Source of the DNA: Pseudomonadota bacterium
GTDB lineage: Bacteria; Desulfobacterota; DSM-4660; Desulfatiglandales; B25-G16
Length of the DNA: 6,198 bases
Direction of reading: 5' to 3'
Assembly: GCA_015223015.1 (NCBI GenBank)
Contig: JADFWK010000123.1
Span: 1 to 6,198 of the forward strand
Part shown: positions 5,251 through 6,198 of the stretch, piece after piece
Numbering within the stretch: the stretch's first letter is position 1
Layout: each line of letters opens with the position of its first letter
Program-made: the position numbers and the translations under genes
The notes under the pieces: model-generated
What the model was told of the DNA's origin: nothing
The model's database searches: none
What the model saw: the letters and a program-made list of their open reading frames with translations, nothing else

Positions 5251-5955
5251 TTATGCCCCTCTTTCTTCGCCACGAACACTTTTAAGCCATACTCTGGCTT
5301 TGGTGCCGCTACCGAAAACGCTGTCCACTTTTATTCTGCCCTCCATCTCCAGCAAGAGTTTCCGGGCAATCGGCAGTCCCATCCCCATCTTTCCAGGTTT
5401 GGTGGTAAAGAGGGGTGTGAAAACCCGCGGCATGTCATTTTTTCCGATGCCGGATCCATTGTCCTCCACCACTATCTTGAGAGAACTATTCGTCTTCGAG
5501 ACCTTCAATTCTATTACGGGATCATCCATACCTTCCACTGCCTCCATGGCGTTCTCAACAATGCTGGCCATGATCTTGTTAAGGGCTGCGCTGTCTCCCA
5601 TGATCAGGCAGGACTCCACCTCACGATGATGGATGAGTTTAATGTTTTCGCGCTCAACTCTACTGGACGCCGAGCTCAGGAAGTGTTTCCAAAAAGAAGC
5701 GAATGCGATCTCTTTTTGCTCCTTCACTTTGAATTGAGAGTAAGACTTCATGGCATCAACCAATTGCTGCTGCCGTGCCAAGAGCCTTGCCCCTCTCTTC
5801 AGATACTCTTTCTTCTTGGCATCATCAAACAGGTCGTAGTTCTCGCGCAAGACATCAAGGGTGATTTTCAGCGAATTCACTGAATTACCCAGCTCATGCC
5901 GCAGAGTGGAAAGGATTTGCTCCAGATTCTCTACTAATTCTATATCAGTTTTCAT
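5251..5955 (-). CDS. Soluble histidine kinase without a sensor domain
   Basis: A 234-residue cytoplasmic protein made only of a dimerisation/phosphoacceptor domain and an ATPase domain. The H-box is TLRHELGNSVNSLKITLD (17-34) with His20 as phosphoacceptor; Ser25 replaces the proline usual at H+5. The ATP-binding boxes are complete: N-box IVENAMEAV (132-140), G1 DNGSGIG (165-171), F-box FTPLFTTK (179-186), and G2 GMGLPIARKL (191-200). No membrane, PAS or receiver domain is present, and no response regulator lies in the window. It heads the apparent operon, so its input may come from the receptor four genes downstream. An ATG at 5994 would add 13 residues but has no ribosome site; GGGGGAGGA (5968-5976) lies 12 nt before the ATG at 5955 and 9 nt before the adjoining in-frame TTG at 5958, so the start is at one of these. 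Confidence 0.9.
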   Translation of the reverse strand: MKTDIELVENLEQILSTLRHELGNSVNSLKITLDVLRENYDLFDDAKKKEYLKRGARLLARQQQLVDAMKSYSQFKVKEQKEIAFASFWKHFLSSASSRVERENIKLIHHREVESCLIMGDSAALNKIMASIVENAMEAVEGMDDPVIELKVSKTNSSLKIVVEDNGSGIGKNDMPRVFTPLFTTKPGKMGMGLPIARKLLLEMEGRIKVDSVFGSGTKARVWLKSVRGEERGA

Positions 5956-6198
5956 CAAGCCAACAATTCCTCCCCCAGTAATCAAAGAGATCATTCCGCA
6001 GTCTGCATCTTCGGTGGTGAAATATCTTACCCTCTATTCACCGTTCATCGCGAATCGTGCTGGTTGTGATACCACTGAGAGCATCAAATAGTTTGCAATA
6101 TCGGGATGGTCATGAGGTCTTTTCCTCTGTTCCGAGGCTCCCAGCCTGGTCTTTTCTACAACTTATCAACGGGGGATACTTGCCCCCTCCGCATTCTC
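5956..6198. other. Region upstream of the kinase gene, no supported gene
   Basis: All minus-strand frames entering from the right edge meet stops quickly, the longest at 6110, leaving a 28-residue tail with no recognisable domain. Short inverted repeats are visible: GGGGG (6171-6175) with CCCCC (6183-6187), AGGCT (6135-6139) with AGCCT (6143-6147), and GGTGAA (6016-6021) with TTCACC (6037-6042). None is followed by a T-tract on the minus strand. The operon promoter should lie here or beyond the edge, but I found no clear -35/-10 pair or sigma-54 site. Confidence 0.5.
5968..5976 (-). promoter_or_regulatory. Shine-Dalgarno deciding the kinase start
   Basis: GGGGGAGGA on the minus strand lies inside the frame that would begin at 5994 and upstream of the TTG/ATG pair at 5958/5955. 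It is the only good ribosome site near the 5' end of the kinase gene, so the shorter protein is preferred. Confidence 0.6.

Noticed and set aside
5123..5629. Long plus-strand frame opposite the kinase gene
   Set aside because: It is antisense to the conserved ATPase motifs of the kinase, with low-complexity composition typical of a shadow frame.
6110..6198. C-terminal end of another minus-strand gene at the right edge
   Set aside because: Only a 28-residue tail is available, with no family signal; two other frames are equally possible, so it cannot be supported.
1..6198. CRISPR arrays, tRNA or rRNA genes, transposases, attachment sites
   Set aside because: None seen on either strand; the only repeats are short palindromes and a 19-base pair of direct repeats.

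Overview
This window carries seven protein-coding genes, all on the minus strand, so transcription runs from the right end to the left. The base composition is moderate and the ribosome-binding sites are strong Shine-Dalgarno sequences. An MglA-type GTPase, PATAN/DUF4388-like modules and a zinc-ribbon/HAMP protein occur together, which suggests a deltaproteobacterial (Desulfobacterota- or Myxococcota-like) genome. That is an inference from gene content; there is no taxonomic marker in the window.

Reading in the direction of transcription, the layout is as follows. (1) 6198-5956 is a leader or intergenic stretch with short inverted repeats and no supported gene. (2) 5955-5251 is a soluble histidine kinase with no sensor domain. 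(3) 5143-4739 is a Roadblock/LC7 (MglB-like) protein; a 51-nt structured palindromic element (5173-5223) lies just before it. (4) 4659-4054 is an MglA-family small GTPase. (5) 4042-3311 is an uncharacterised helical protein with a C-terminal coiled coil, starting 11 nt after the GTPase. (6) 3223-2753 is a small winged-helix-like protein with a second helical domain. (7) 2641-1502 is a membrane receptor with an N-terminal zinc ribbon, an extracytoplasmic Cache-like domain and a HAMP domain, but no output domain. A good intrinsic terminator (1480-1434) follows. (8) 1430-1171 is a repeat-rich intergenic stretch. (9) 1170-187 is a protein with two PATAN/DUF4388-like modules and a conserved C-terminal domain. 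(10) 186-1 has no supported gene.

Genes 2-7 look like one signalling operon. A kinase without a sensor, a Roadblock/GTPase pair, a winged-helix-like protein and a receptor without an output domain are the separated parts of one pathway. The order kinase, Roadblock, GTPase and winged-helix-like protein recalls the actinobacterial 'conservons' (kinase, Roadblock, DUF742, GTPase). The working model is inference: the receptor senses a ligand outside the membrane, passes a HAMP signal to the kinase or to the GTPase switch, and the coiled-coil and winged-helix proteins act as effectors. No response regulator is present in the window. The PATAN-like gene lies behind the terminator and is probably a separate transcription unit, though related in theme.
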